In this document: in pieces, positions 33,571-45,734 of the stretch | Position numbering within the stretch: the first letter of the stretch is position 1 | Layout of the letters: every line of letters starts with the position of its first letter | Assembly (NCBI GenBank): GCA_022749755.1 | Contig: CM040443.1 | Location: forward strand, 721,191-785,190 | Length of the DNA stretch: 64,000 bases | Origin: Azadirachta indica | Taxonomy: Eukaryota; Streptophyta; Magnoliopsida; Sapindales; Meliaceae | Direction of reading: 5' to 3' | The notes under the pieces: model-generated | Told to the model about the DNA's origin: nothing | Database searches by the model: none | Seen by the model: only the letters and a program-made list of their open reading frames with translations | Position numbers and translations under genes: made by a program

Positions 33571-35200
33571 ATGAAGCCTCAGAGCTCTACTTTCTCATTT
33601 ATTTTCGTTCTTCTCTTCTCGTTTCAATCTTGGATAGCTTCGGCTGATGACGGTCATGAACGTTTTCTTCAATGTCTTTCTCAGCATTCTGAGAATTCCT
33701 CCTCCATTTCTAAAGTAACTTACACTCAAAACAACTCTTCATATTCATCCGTCCTGGAATTGACAATTCAAAACCAAAGGTTCTCCACACACACCACACC
33801 ACACCACACCAAAACCCGGAGTCATTATCGGCCCACTGCAAATATCTCACGTTCAAGCAACTATCAAATGCTCAAAAAAATATGGCTTGCAGATTAGGAC
33901 ACGAAGTGGGATCATGACTAATAAGGTCTTTCTTATGTTGCTGATGTCCTGTTTGTGATCATTGACATGAGAAATTTCAGCTCAATCAATGTTGATGCAG
34001 AAAATAAAACAGCATGGGTTCAAGTTGGTGCTACAATTGGTGAACTTTACTATAGCATTGCTGAGAAAAGCAGCACTCTTGCCTTTCCAGCTGGAATTTG
34101 CCCTACTGTTGGAATTGGTGGACATTTCAGAGGTGGAGGGTATGGTCCATTGTTGCATAAATTTGGCCTTGCTGCTGATAATGTAGTTGACGCTCATTTG
34201 ATTGATGTTCACTGCCAATTTCTTGATCGAAAATCAATGGGAGAAGATTTTGGGCTATTCGGGGAGGTGGAGGAGCTAGCTTTGGAGTCATCGTTGCATG
34301 CAAGGTAAAGTTAGTTGATGTTCCATCAACTGTTACTGTATTCAGAGTCCAGAAAACCTTGGAGCAAAATTTAACCAAGGTTTATAACAAATGGCAACAT
34401 ATTGCGGATAAACTTCCTGAAGATTTATACATCTTGGTGTTCTTAAGAAGTTTGAATACAGACGGAAAGAGAACAATGCAAGCTACATTCCAATCCCTGT
34501 TTCTTGGTGGTGTTGACAAGCTCTTGCCATTGATACAAGAGAGATTTCCTGAACTCGGCGTAGCGAAAGAAGATTGCCATGAAATTACTTGGGCTCAATC
34601 TATTTCTACGTTGGTGGATACCAAATCGGAGAATTATCGAATTTGGATCCACTGGTTAACAGGACTGCTAGCTGAAGAGGGGCTTTCAAGGCAAAATCGG
34701 ACTATGTGAGAGAACCTTTGCCTGAAATTGCATTGGAAGGAATATATGAAAGATTTTTCAAAGAAGAAGCAAAAGCTACTCAACTGGCCATCATTCCATA
34801 CGGTGGAAAAATGAGTGAGATTTCAGAGTCCGAAATTCCATTCCCTCACAGAGCTGGAAACATGTACAAAATTGAGCACTTCGTGTTCTGGGATGAAGAA
34901 GCGAGCACGGAAGAAGCTCAAAGGCACATAAACTGGATAAGAGATCTGTACAAGTTTTTGACTCCATATGTTTCCAAGAATCCACGAGCAGCATATATCA
35001 ATTACAGGGATCTTGACATTGGAACAAATAACAAAGGCTACACGAGCGACAAACAAGCCAGCATTTGGGGCAAAAAATATTTCAAGAACAATTTCGACAG
35101 ATTGGTTCGTGTGAAGACTAAGGTTGATCCTGGTAATTTTTTCAGAAATGAACAAAGCATCCCACCACTTCCAGCTTGGAGGAAGAAGAAAGATGATTAA
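33571..35200 (+). pseudogene. BBE-like FAD-linked oxidase pseudogene, full length (copy 2)
   Basis: The 1.63-kb span equals the normal ~540-codon, intronless family size. It begins with a signal peptide (MKPQSSTFSFIFVLLFSFQS, then W-I-A-S-A-D-D). F-L-Q-C-L-S follows, then the FAD domain (V-Q-V-G-A-T-I-G-E-L-Y-Y; A-G-I-C-P-T-V-G-I-G-G-H with the cysteinyl-FAD Cys). It ends with the BBE C-terminal domain (N-F-D-R-L-V-R-V-K-T-K-V-D-P-G-N-F-F, S-I-P-P-L-P). Breaks: a frameshift in a CAC/ACC-repeat tract near 33787-33812; a lost base in the S-G-G-H-D motif that carries the histidyl-FAD His, followed by TAATAA at 33919-33924; a lost base before F-W-A-I-R-G-G-G-G near 34240; and a lost base near 34648. 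Such enzymes are secreted or vacuolar flavin oxidases. The four shifts and the stops rule out a full protein. Confidence 0.92.
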
Positions 35201-35770
35201 ACATTTAGACGTTGTTCTTAGAAAAAAAAGGTCCCTATTAATAATTTATGGTGTCTCAATAGACTATCTGCTCTGTTTTGATTGGGAGCTTTAGTTTTCA
35301 TGTATAGTCTAATAAGCTTTGTTTTGTATTTATCAACAAAACCAAAATTTTGTTTTGTAATTTTGAAATAAGTATAGTAGTGTTTTTCTTATGGGTATAT
35401 TTTTTTGTCTTTTATATGTAAAAAAAATAGTTTTCCTTTGCATGAATGCCGCTGTTCAAAGTTTGACCAGTTAAGATAATTCAAGCAAGTAATTAACAAC
35501 AAAATATAGGAGAGAAAATAGAATGTCCGAAATATTGGAATTCCATTTCTTATAGTTGACAAATTTTGTAAGTTCAAAACGGAACAAGTTAATTAGTAGG
35601 AAAGAAAACGAATGAGAACTGGAAAGTACAATTTTCTTTTGGTTACCTTTATATATCCATTTTCGTATTTCCAGTATTTATTCTTGCTTGTAAGGTGTCA
35701 AAAAATTGTAAAGTAATCAATTTTGAATTTTTTTTCACAAATTATTTATTTCTTTTATTTTTAAACAAAC
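35201..35770 (+). repeat. duplicated 3' flank of the BBE-like gene
   Basis: 35201-35590 parallels 14337-14720 base for base over long stretches (AGCTTTGTTTTGTATTTATC, CAACAAAACCAAAATTTTG). This fixes the duplicated unit as gene plus at least 380 bp of downstream DNA. Confidence 0.7.
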
Positions 35771-35775
35771 ACTAA

Positions 35776-36220
35776 GAGCATGTTTGGCACACCACACTAG
35801 TCTCTATTGAAATTTAATAGGCTATATTGGACTACACTCTATTGTACTATGTTAGATAAATTTTAATATAATATTATATTTGGTGTGTGATGGTACTAAA
35901 AATATTAATTATATAAAATTTATTTTTTATTAATCATTTATATATTATTACTTTTAATTAAAAATTCAAAAATTCAAAAATACATATGTTCATAACCAAA
36001 AAATAATTTTTTTAAGAAAATGAAAAAAAAAAACAGTGCATTGCAAACTAGGCCCGTGAGGGGTCTGAGTCAAATTTGGCGAGCTAATACTATATTATTC
36101 TTAATTTTTATATAATCCAGTCTCTTCAACTTTTTTTTGCACCAAACTCTGAATTAAATTTTTTTTTTTGTCTTCTGTAGTAAAATAATATAGTCACAAT
36201 TTAGTGTACCGAACATGCCC
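35776..36220. mobile_element. Tourist-like (PIF/Harbinger) MITE, 445 bp
   Basis: The ends are GAGCATGTTTGGCACAC and, reversed, GGGCATGTTCGGTACAC, matching the G-G/A-G-C-x-T-G-T-T-T-G-G consensus of Tourist MITEs. TAA flanks both sides (35773-35775 and 36221-36223), the 3-bp target duplication of this superfamily. The interior is AT-rich and non-coding. Confidence 0.8.
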
Positions 36221-36223
36221 TAA

Positions 36224-38153
36224 GAGCTCATTTAGAATTGCTGTTGAAAAGAGGTAAAAAGTAACTTTGAATAACCAAAAGTCATTTTAGATATTTGATT
36301 AAATTTTTTAAAATCTAATTTTTAACAATAATTTTATTTGTAAATATTAAACTTATAAAATTCCAAAATTAGCCTTAAAATAATTATTAAATTTCAATTT
36401 TAAGTAGGAAATGAAATTGTTAAAACTAAAATTTTTTTTATGACTTTATTACTTTTTATGTTTTGAAAATATAATTAAAAATTTAATATTTTTTGCTATA
36501 AATTATTTTTAGGGTAGTGTGTGTGTGTGTGTGTGTTTGTTGATATTAGATTTTATCATTTGATGTCAACGAATGAATTTCTTATTTGTGAGAAAAAGTC
36601 CATCCATTTGTTGTTTCATTCCTTTATGTACCTATCCCTCTTTGAATTATTAGGAATACTAGTTTTGGTAGAATTTTTATTGTTCACATTTAATCAATTT
36701 AGACTTGTGTTTCTTATGAATTACTTATTGTTACGAGATAAATATATAAATCGAACACATGATTGTATGTAAACTCAAGAAACACCAATCAGCAACCTTC
36801 AGAAATGGTCCATTGATGGAAGAATCCCTTTCATGGTAAATCCAAGTTGAGAGAGAAACCCTGCTTAGCATTTCACATGAAGGGGGTGCTATATGGCCCA
36901 TAAACAATGGCCCACAAGGAAAAAGAAGTGAAATTTGAAGCCCCACTTTCATTCAATCCTTAAGATTAAGGAATTTGGTCTCATTTTCTCCAATAATTTA
37001 ATACTGACAATCCTAGGTCAATTAGTTGAAATGGGAGACCACCTGACAATGTTAGTTTGAAAGCAATAGATGGTTCGCTTAAGCAAGAGGATAGATCAAC
37101 TCCTATGTAGTTGACTGCAAATCTCGCCTGACATTTGTAGCATTTTTGGGACTATACCTGAGAGCAAACGTCTTGTGCCACATGTTCAAATAAGGGTAAT
37201 ATAATCTTTCTGCCAAATGAGAGTGCGACACGTGACAATCATTCTTAGATAAGGCATTGAGAGTTAATTCTTACTTGTTACGTGTCCTAGGTTTGAGTTA
37301 AAGTTAAGAATTCAAAATGCTTTAACTGAATAAAAAGGGAAAAAGGAGGATTGGGTCAACACTTTTTTGACCAATCACAATCAAGGAAAAGTATCATATA
37401 AATTCATATTTTTCTCTATTTTTAAGGTATATTTTTCTTACTACCATGTTATGTCTTGTCATTTTTCTCTTAAAAATACAAAATCCTTAGTTTTCTCTAT
37501 TGGTTAACAACATGTTTTCTACTATCCAATATTCATTTTTCGTATCTTTTAATGATAGGTCAACCACTTTTCTTCATTATTAACACCCTCTATAGCTCAT
37601 AAAATCCCTTTTCTTGTCTCCTCATTTAGGCAACCTTAAGTTTATCCCCTATTTTTGCCCTTATATGCTCTCACCTTTCACCATAAGAGAAAAAAGATCT
37701 TTTCATCTAAAGAACCCTTTTCCAAGATATTAACTTGAGTGTCAAAGTGGGCTTGCTAAACAACCGCTGGCGTTCCCCTTTCTGACCATGTTCTCTGCTT
37801 CAGGTAAGACAATATTATGAAGTCAAGCAGGATTATGTAGATGGGATTCAAGGTTAGCTAGGATGCAAGGGTGAAGATTGTGTTGTGGTTTGTTTGGAAG
37901 CTTTTGAGGATACACGGCATGGTTTGGCAATGTTTGGTGATATCCTTCAAAGCAGATCCAGGTTAGTTTCGGGTGAAAGTTGTTAGGCTAAGACTGTTGA
38001 TTGAGCGTTGACTATTTATCTCACTACCAAATTATCTTGTATTATTCCTCATTTAGGACAACAGATTTTATTGCATCAACATTTATAATTAACTTAATGT
38101 TAGTAACTAGTTTTAGTTCTGACTAAGGGCTTTTTGTGATCTCAAATTAAAAC
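36224..38153. other. intergenic DNA with a (GT)n microsatellite
   Basis: (GT)n at about 36515-36536. At 37190-37300 and 37560-37720 the composition is closer to that of low-copy DNA, but no frame or splice structure is convincing. The 83- and 73-residue frames at 36521-36952 overlap on opposite strands and carry no domain. Confidence 0.4.
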
Positions 38154-39583
38154 TGATAAGTGCGTAAAATATGTGCTTGTTATTCACTCTTAGACTTGAT
38201 TTGTTGTTTAATACTTAAGCCTTATTGGTATTTGATGTGTTTTTGTTGCATTATGCAAAAAATGAGAAAACTAGCCATTTAAAGTAATTTTGGCTCGAAA
38301 AGGAAAATGTTCGAGAACCAAATTACAAGACAATTGAAGGCCAAAGTGCAAGACATATAGTGACTAAAGTGAAAAAGAAATAGGGACTAAACTGCAAGGT
38401 TCCCAAACCTTGTAAGAAGACAGCATGGCGCGACTGCACCACACTTTGGTGCGTTGGTGCTATCAGCCAACGCGGCTGCACCATCCTTACATCCTGTCTT
38501 GTGTCCCCATGCTATTTTGGTGCCCCAGTGCTTACTGCACGAGATTTGGACGCTCTTTGGACTTAATCCCAACCCTCGAATCAGATATGAATGGCTGGTT
38601 TTGGGAAAGAAATAGGGTTTTATATGTATTTGGCTATTGGATGAGGGAAGCCACTTTTGAAAGATTTTTGGCTTACAAGAAAAGAAAATGAGAGAACTTA
38701 GAGAGAGAGAGAGAAGATTGGAAGAATGTTTAGGCATCAAGTTCAATTTTCAAAAGATCAAGGCTCTCATGATCTAGTTTTATCTCTTTCCCTTATCTTT
38801 ATACCTTTGTTGTGAATTGAACAATTGTGAAGTTATTGTTTTTATGTTGTGGATTGTTAAATTCTTGATTATGGGTTTTGAACTCTATTTGATGTGTAGC
38901 TAAACTCGTTTTCTAGGGCAATGATATAATCTATTTAAAGCATCCAATTTTTGTAATTGTGTTATTTGTATTGATTTAGTATCTAGTGTTACGTACTCAT
39001 TATGATGATTATTTGAATATTTGACCAGTATTTGAATGATTTGTGGATTAATGAATTGAGAAGGGACTATTATATCTGAACTAGGTAATGAATATCATAA
39101 ATTATATGTTAGACAGTGATATACTAATATGGTTTACATAGTTGTTAAGAATTATCATTGAATGTAATGCACTTTCATTTAAATTAATTCACATAGAAAT
39201 ATAGTTAATTATTTAGGTGCGAAGTAAATTCGACTGATTTTGAGAGAGAATGTTGAATAAATTAAGAAAATTTACTAGCAACATGGGTATTAAATCAGAA
39301 TAACATTACTCAGAGAACTGGATGCGAACAAATATGATGAAATCATTAGCCCTAGAACTTTCCATCAGTTGCATTTGTTTTAATTAAATTGCTCACTAAT
39401 TTATTTTACTTAGTTCTTTTGTTTCAATTTTTTCAATCACATTAATTCGATCTCTTCAAATAAATTCATTACTTAATTATCTTTGATAATTAAAAGATTA
39501 ACGTTTTTCGTGGAATCGATACCTTTTCACCATTGTATTACTTGTTTGCGATACATGCACTTGCATTCGTAATTTATGCAATA
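38154..39583 (+). repeat. gypsy 5' LTR (1430 bp)
   Basis: It matches the 3' LTR over its whole length, with many substitutions and small indels. The internal GAGAGAGAGAGA tract near 38703-38713 is longer in the 3' LTR. The 88-119-residue frames inside (38387-38746) are LTR sequence, not genes. Confidence 0.88.
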
Positions 39584-39589
39584 AGTTTT

Positions 39590-39602
39590 TGGCACCGTTG
39601 CC
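39590..39602 (+). other. gypsy primer-binding site
   Basis: TGGCACCGTTGCC starts 6 bp after the 5' LTR. It differs by one base from TGGCGCCGTTGCC, the primer site common in plant Athila/Tat-type elements. Confidence 0.7.
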
Positions 39603-39810
39603 AACAAACGTTAAGTTCTATTAATATCAATTGGCGCGTAAGTTAGAATTTAATTTGAAGTTTTATTTTGTTTTTCTTGCATGTCTTCTTTAGTGTATGA
39701 GAAAAGCCGGAAGCAAGGTTCTATTGCCTTTCGATTCTAAAATTGAAAGAACTTGTCGAAGAAACAAAAAAAACAAAAGACAAGCATCAAGACAATCGCA
39801 AACTTAAACC

Positions 39811-41090
39811 ATGGAACCAAATATTGGAGATAATGTTGGGGCTGATTACTAATGTGCGTTGAGAGAGTACACCATTCCAACTATTAACGGGACCTCAACC
39901 AGCATAAGAAGACCGGCCATTCAAGCTAACAACTTTGAAATTAAACTAGCCATCATTTAGATGATCGAAGCCGCAGTTTAGTTCAGCGAATTAGCTCATA
40001 AAGACCCAGATACTCACATTGCAAATTTCTTAGAAATTTGTGATACTTTCAGACACAATGGTGTGTTGGAAGATGTAGTAAAACTGAGATTATTTCAATT
40101 CTCACAGAGAGATAAGGCAAATAGTTGGTTGAGTTTATTTCCGCCAAGTACTATCACCACTTAGGATGACTTAGCTAAAAAATTCTTGGCGAAATTCTTC
40201 CCACCAACAAAGACGGCAAAGTTGCGAAATGATATCACTACATTCACCCAGCATCAGATAAAGTCACTATATGAAGCCTAGGAAAGGTAAAAGGAATTGA
40301 TAAGAAGATGCCATACCATGGGTTACCTAAATGGGTTTAAGTGCAGACTTTCTATAATAGGTTGGGTGATGCAACACGAACACTTATCAATGCAGCAACA
40401 GGAGGTGCTCTATTGGGGAAAACGATTGATGAGGCCTATAACTTGTTAGAGGAGATAGCTGCTAATACTTATTAATGTCCTACAAAATGTTTAACATCGA
40501 AAAAGGTCTTAGGAGTTCATGAAGTAGACAACATTACTGCAGTTACTGCTCAGCTGACCACATTAACTAAGCAACTAAGAGCTATGACAGTAAATTCCAT
40601 CCAAACTCCTCAAATGGTTTGTGAGTTATATAGTGGTAATCACCCAAGCATTGATTGTCAAGTTGATAATCCATTTGCTTCGTTATCCTCTAAACAAGTT
40701 TCATATATTGGGAACTACAATCAACAGCAAAACAATCCGTATTCCAACACCTACAATCAAGGATGGCGGAATCATCCCAATTTCTCTTAGAGAGGAAATT
40801 AAAATGCTGCAAAACCATCATCTAAATTCCAACCTCAAGAGAAAAAAGTTAACATGGAAGAAGCTCTTACAGAACTCACCTTGAATACTTCCAAGTTCAT
40901 GACAAAAACTGAAACAACTTTACAAAATTAAGTAGCTTCCCTTCGAAATTTAGAAGTGCAAGTGGGGCAACTTACGATTATGATGACAGAAAAATAGAAA
41001 GGATCAATGCCAAGTAATATTGAAACAAATCCCAAGGAACAAGTGAAATTCATTATACTTAGAAGTGGGAAGCAACTTGAAGAACCATAA
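39811..41090 (+). pseudogene. gypsy gag
   Basis: From MEPNIGDNVGADY the frame (interrupted by stops) continues with D-T-H-I-A-N-F-L-E-I-C-D-T-F, then L-R-L-F-Q-F-S-Q-R-D-K-A-N-S-W-L and A-K-F-F-P-P-T-K-T-A-K-L-R-N-D-I. This is the retrotransposon gag signature. At 40615-40655 a zinc knuckle has lost one ligand (C-E-L-Y-S-G-N-H-P-S-I-D-C; Tyr replaces Cys). At least six stops. Confidence 0.85.
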
Positions 41091-41479
41091 GGTAAATTGA
41101 AAGCTTAAATAGAGGAACAACTTAAAACTTCAGTGTCAACCCAAGCAAAAAAAGAGGACGAGGTTGGTGAAGAGTAGATGGAAAGCACCATTAACACCTC
41201 TAAAGAATCAAACTCCTCAAAATCACCACAAGAAGCATCAGCTTCTAAGAAGAAGGCTTTGTCACCTCTACCATATGTGCCTTTGATCTCGTTTCTTCAA
41301 CGTTTTTGAAAGAATAAGCTAGAAAAGCAATTTTCTAAATTTCTTGATGTTTTCAAAAAGTTGCACATTAATATCCCTTTTGTAGATACATTTAAGCAAA
41401 TGCTAAGTTATACAAAATTCATGAAGGAGATATTATCCAACAAGAGGAAATTAAAGAAGAATAAGATGGTGATGCTAAT

Positions 41480-41640
41480 GGAAGAATGCATTGCAATTTG
41501 CAAAACAAGTTGTCTTCAAAATTAAAGGATTCAGGGAATTTCACCATTCTCTGCACCATTAGAGAGTGTTATTTTGAAAAATCATTGTGCAATTTAGGTG
41601 TAAGTATTAATCTAATGTCTTTTATCATGGAAGATGAAAG
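41480..41640 (+). pseudogene. gypsy aspartic protease fragment, active site changed
   Basis: The frame reads L-Q-N-K-L-S-S-K-L-K-D-S-G-N-F-T-I-L-C-T-I, then C-N-L-G-V-S-I-N-L-M. The family motif is C-D-L-G-A-S-I-N-L-M, so the catalytic Asp is replaced by Asn (AAT at 41591-41593). The C-terminal half of the protease is lost at the insertion that begins near 41648. Confidence 0.75.
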
Positions 41641-41647
41641 AATTGTT

Positions 41648-43095
41648 CAATGTATTCGGAAAAACCTTTAGAAGCTTGTATAGTCCATGTGATGAATGTT
41701 TAAAAGTATAGGTTTATCAAGACAAATATTATGATTTACACTTAATAATGTCCTTCTATTCTCCAATAATGAAGCATATTCCTTTATATTGAATTGTAAA
41801 ACATAAATTGAACTAAATAGTCGGTTTTGCGCAGGTTTCGTATAATGAGCATATCTTTCAATCCAAATAATCAATTGATACGATTCTTGGGCTAGACAAA
41901 CATAAACTTATCATTTCACAACTTTGTAAGTCAAAGGTTGGACCAGTTCGAGCAATTAATGGGATGAAATTGGGCTTCAACAGAACTCAAGCGCATTTGG
42001 GCCATATCTCCCTAAATATGTAACGAAAAATTATATGGTTGGGTGATCTAGAAAGATGAGAAAGAGATCTAAATTGTTTATGTTTTTTACTTTCTCAAAT
42101 TTCAACTGGTCGGTTACCAAAAAGAGCTATTATTCTAGAAGGGCGGTGGAGAAATGCGACTTGAACATCTCTGCCTATTTTCAATACAACTCACGGTATA
42201 AAATAGAAATAAGGGTGAGATATGGACCATTAGAAAGATGAGTCATCCACCTAAAAATTTGAAGAAGGATGCTTTACGAAATTCGGTGGTTTTCATGGTC
42301 AAAGATATGTTGGAAGTTGGTAGAGCATGATTAATTGAAAATTGACAAAATTATGTTCACACATGTGGAATGTCTTTTGTTTTACCTATATAAAGGAAGA
42401 TGTGGAAGTGAGGAGGGAGCAGTTTTGTTTCCATTTCTGTTTTCTTTTTGAAATTTAAACTTCAATTAAATGATGTATTTCTAATTTCGTAATTAGGGCT
42501 AAGCGTGAACTTTTGATGATTTTATAGTTTTGTTCTTTAATCCTTTGTTTTGTTCTTCATTGCCAATCTTTTTATTGATTGAGTACTATATTTTGCAAGT
42601 GATTTTGAATTGTTAGAAACCTTGATTCATTATTAACAAATGGTACATTGAATGCTTGAATGTTTTCTACATATCAAGAGCAAAGCAACTTATAGTTTTT
42701 TACCATCAACTAAAAAGTAAGTCTTTTGTTTCTTTGTGCTTAAATGTTTTTTTTTCATCATCCAATTAAGATCACTTCTATTGATTCTTAATTTTGTTTT
42801 TTTTTTGAAAAAAAAAGGATCAAGAATAAGTTCTATACAAATCATTAAAATGGATCCCTAATGCTCTAATATATAATAATATTGAATTTAAATTTGAAAA
42901 TAAGCAAATTCATTCCATTTCTTATAATATTTGAATATTTGGACTTATAATATTTAAACCTTTGGACTTGTGGACTTAATATAACATATTCCCTGTAGAC
43001 CGACACTCGGACTTCCGAACTTTATTACTTGAGATAACCTATACTTGAAAGTTACAACCTTTAAGTTGTAGCACCATGCTAAATTTACAACTGCA
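41648..43095 (+). mobile_element. nested LTR-like insertion in gypsy pol
   Basis: About 1.45 kb of non-pol sequence is bounded by an 18-bp perfect direct repeat, GAAGATGAAAGAATTGTT (41630-41647 and 43096-43113). It contains an LTR-like promoter patch (CCTATATAAAGGAAGATGTGG near 42386) and near its end a CCCTGTAGACCGACACTCGG stretch like the end of plant LTR leader regions. No coding domain was found. A direct repeat this long is more than an LTR target duplication, so recombination or replication slippage may be involved. Confidence 0.45.
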
Positions 43096-43299
43096 GAAGA
43101 TGAAAGAATTGTTGAGTGTGCAAGATATTTGAAAGTTACACCACCATTTTATCATGGGAAGCCTAAGTTTGGAGAGCTACTTAGAAATCTGGATCCGTCC
43201 TTGTTAACTAATAGCTCGAACTTAAGCCTATGTCGACTCATCTCTGATATGTTTACTTGGGCCCCGATTCTTTATTTTTGATAATTATTTCAGCTCATT

Positions 43300-45105
43300 A
43301 AGTGAGTTGGAGGAAGAGAAGTTGCTCCGTGTGTTGAAGCACCATAAGGCATCAATTGGGCGGTCCATTACTGATATTAAAGGTATAAGCCATTTGATTT
43401 GTATGCATAAAATCATTGTGAAAGAGAACTTCAAGCCGATAGTAGAATATCAACCTTGTTTAAACCCTAACATAAACGAAGTGGTAAGAGCTGAGGTTTT
43501 AAAGTTACTAGATGCAGGCATTATTTACTCGATATCTGATAGCCCATGCGTGAGCCTAGTTTAGGTTATGCCTAAAAAGGGAGGAATGACGGTAGTACAG
43601 AATGATAAGCATGATCTCATTGCAACATAAACAGTAACATGGTGGAGAGTGTGTATTGACTATCGAAAATTGAATGAAGCTACTCGTAAAGACCATTTTC
43701 CACTTCCATTTATTGACCAAATGTTGGAAAGACTTAGCAATCACTCCTATTATTGCTTTCTTGATGGGTACTTTGGGTACAACTAGGTTCCAGTTGCATC
43801 AGAAAATTAAGAGAAGGCGACATTTATATATCGTTATGGCACATTTGCCTTTCGAAGAATGCCTTTGAGCTTGTGTAATGCACCAGTGATACCGAAAAAT
43901 GGAGGTTTATGGGAAAATTAACGTTTGCTAAGGAAAAATATGTTACTAAGCTCTATTCCAAATATTAACAACAGAGGAATATAGAAACACTACCCTATAA
44001 TTGTTATTAAAGATTGTAGAGCTTCAAAGAAAACACTCACCACTCTATGAAAAAATTCTCCAAGAGATATAGAGTATAAAATACAAGAATTTTAATAAAC
44101 TCAGGTTCAAAACCACTTGATTTGAATACTACATACTTGAAGTCTTTATATAGGCTCTTACAAGGAAAGAAATGTCAAAAGTAAGGCCAACAACTTCTAA
44201 AAATTTCAATGATTAGGTCAACAACCATTACCTAACTTTGACAAATGAAAACAAACATTTAAAATTTTTTGAAAATAAACCAAAATAGCTAAGATTTTGA
44301 ATTATAACTTACCAAATCCTTCTATCATCCAAAAATTAAAAAGAAAAAGTGAATTTAAGCTAAAAAATCTTTAAAATTCATGCATCTAGATTTTGTCTTG
44401 AAAATGAACATGTTGTGAAAAAATTATCATAACTTTCTCTAGAGAACTCCAAATGTTAAATCGTAAAATTTTATAAAAAGATTACTTCTTTAACTTTCTA
44501 GTGGCAACAACCTCTTTCTGAGATATTACTTTAGTGAATACAGTTTAAATTCTAAAATTACCCCTCTGACAATGTCTTCGTAGCTTAGCAAATTAGGGTA
44601 ATCTTCTTAAACTTATTGGCAGTTAAGTTTTGCTCTTGATGTTTGGACAGTACCGTGCCAACCAATTAGTTTTCAATGTTGTATGATGGCTATTTTTGTG
44701 ATATAGTGGAGAAGTTCATAGAGGTTTTCGTGGACAACTTTTCTGTTTTTGGCTCCTCCTATGAAAATTACTTGGAAAAACTTGGCTTTGTTGTTGCAAT
44801 GTTGTGAAGAAAGTAACTTAGTCTTGAATTGGGAAAATGCCACTTCATGGTTCAAGAGGGCATTGTTTTGGGTTATCATATCTCGATTAAGGGGATTGAG
44901 GTTGATAGGGCAAAGATTGAAGTCATTGAGAAATTACCTGCACCCACTTCAGTGAAAGCAATCAAAAGTTTCTTAGGACATACCAGTTTGTATCGGCGCT
45001 TCATTAAGGATTTCTCTAAAATCTCTAAACCTCTCTACAATCTTCTTAGTAAAGATACGCCTTTTAACTTTTCTGTTGATTATTTGCAAGCATTCAATAC
45101 TTTGT
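43300..45105 (+). pseudogene. gypsy reverse transcriptase, split by an insertion
   Basis: 43307-43890 encodes the fingers and palm start (L-L-R-V-L-K-H-H-K-A-S-I-G, I-S-H-L-I-C-M-H-K-I, W-R-V-C-I-D-Y-R-K-L-N-E-A-T-R-K-D-H-F-P-L-P-F, Y-R-Y-G-T-F-A-F-R-R-M-P). 44675-45105 resumes with M-M-A-I-F and E-V-F-V-D-N-F-S-V-F-G, then L-G-H-T-S-L-Y-R-R-F-I-K-D-F. The usual catalytic F-M-D-D is F-V-D-N here (AAC at 44735-44737), so the second metal-binding Asp is gone. Stops and frameshifts accompany this. Confidence 0.85.
43890..44660. mobile_element. ~0.77-kb foreign insertion inside the RT domain
   Basis: RT coding stops after L-C-N-A-P (43877-43887) and resumes with F-Q-C-C-M-M at about 44672. The sequence between is AT-rich, has a TATA-like CTTTATATAGGCTC (44151-44164) and no frame, so it resembles a solo LTR. 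TACCG occurs at both edges (43892-43896 and 44651-44655), a possible 5-bp target duplication. Confidence 0.5.
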
Positions 45106-45530
45106 AGGGAAAGTTGATTTCAGTACCTATTATCGTGGCTTTGGACTGGGAATTACCATTTAAGCTGATGTGTTATGCAAGTGACTATGTCGTTGAAGCT
45201 GTGTTGGGGCAGCGAAGAGGGAAGAACTTATATGTCATAACTATGCAAACAAGATCTTAATTGAGGCTCAGATGAATTGCGCCACTACAGAAAATGAGTT
45301 GTTGCCTATTGTGTATGCATTTGATAAGTTTCGCTATTACTTGATTAGCTTAAAGGTGACAGTTTACACGGATCATTCAGCCATTAAGTACTTGCTTGCG
45401 AAAAATGATGCCAAGCCTAGACTTATTCGGTGAGTGCTTTTATTTCAAGAATTTGATTAAGAGATTAGAGATAAAAAGGGGTCCAAAAATCTTGTAGTAG
45501 ACTATTTGTCTAGGTTAGAACATGAAGAGA
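45106..45530 (+). pseudogene. gypsy RNase H
   Basis: Broken frames read S-V-P-I-I-V-A-L-D-W, M-C-Y-A-S-D-Y-V-V-E-A-V-L-G-Q-R, V-Y-T-D-H-S-A-I-K-Y-L-L-A-K and D-Y-L-S-R-L-E. The first catalytic residue (C-D-A-S-D in the family) is Tyr here. The T-D-H triad member is kept. Confidence 0.75.
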
Positions 45531-45734
45531 TTGAAGATAGTTCCATAAGTACCGTTAATGAAGAATTTCCAGATGAGCAACTTTTTTCTCTCAAGACATG
45601 GGACACACCTTAGTATGCGGACATTGTCAATTATTTGGCTTAGAATATTCTCCCTAAATTAGTCATTTCAACAAAAGAAAAGGTTCTTTTTATAGATTAA
45701 GCATCATTATTGAGAGGATCCAATTCTGCATAAA

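Noticed and set aside
38387..38746. Overlapping open frames of 119 and 88 residues
   Set aside because: Both lie inside the gypsy 5' LTR and are broken in the 3' LTR copy.
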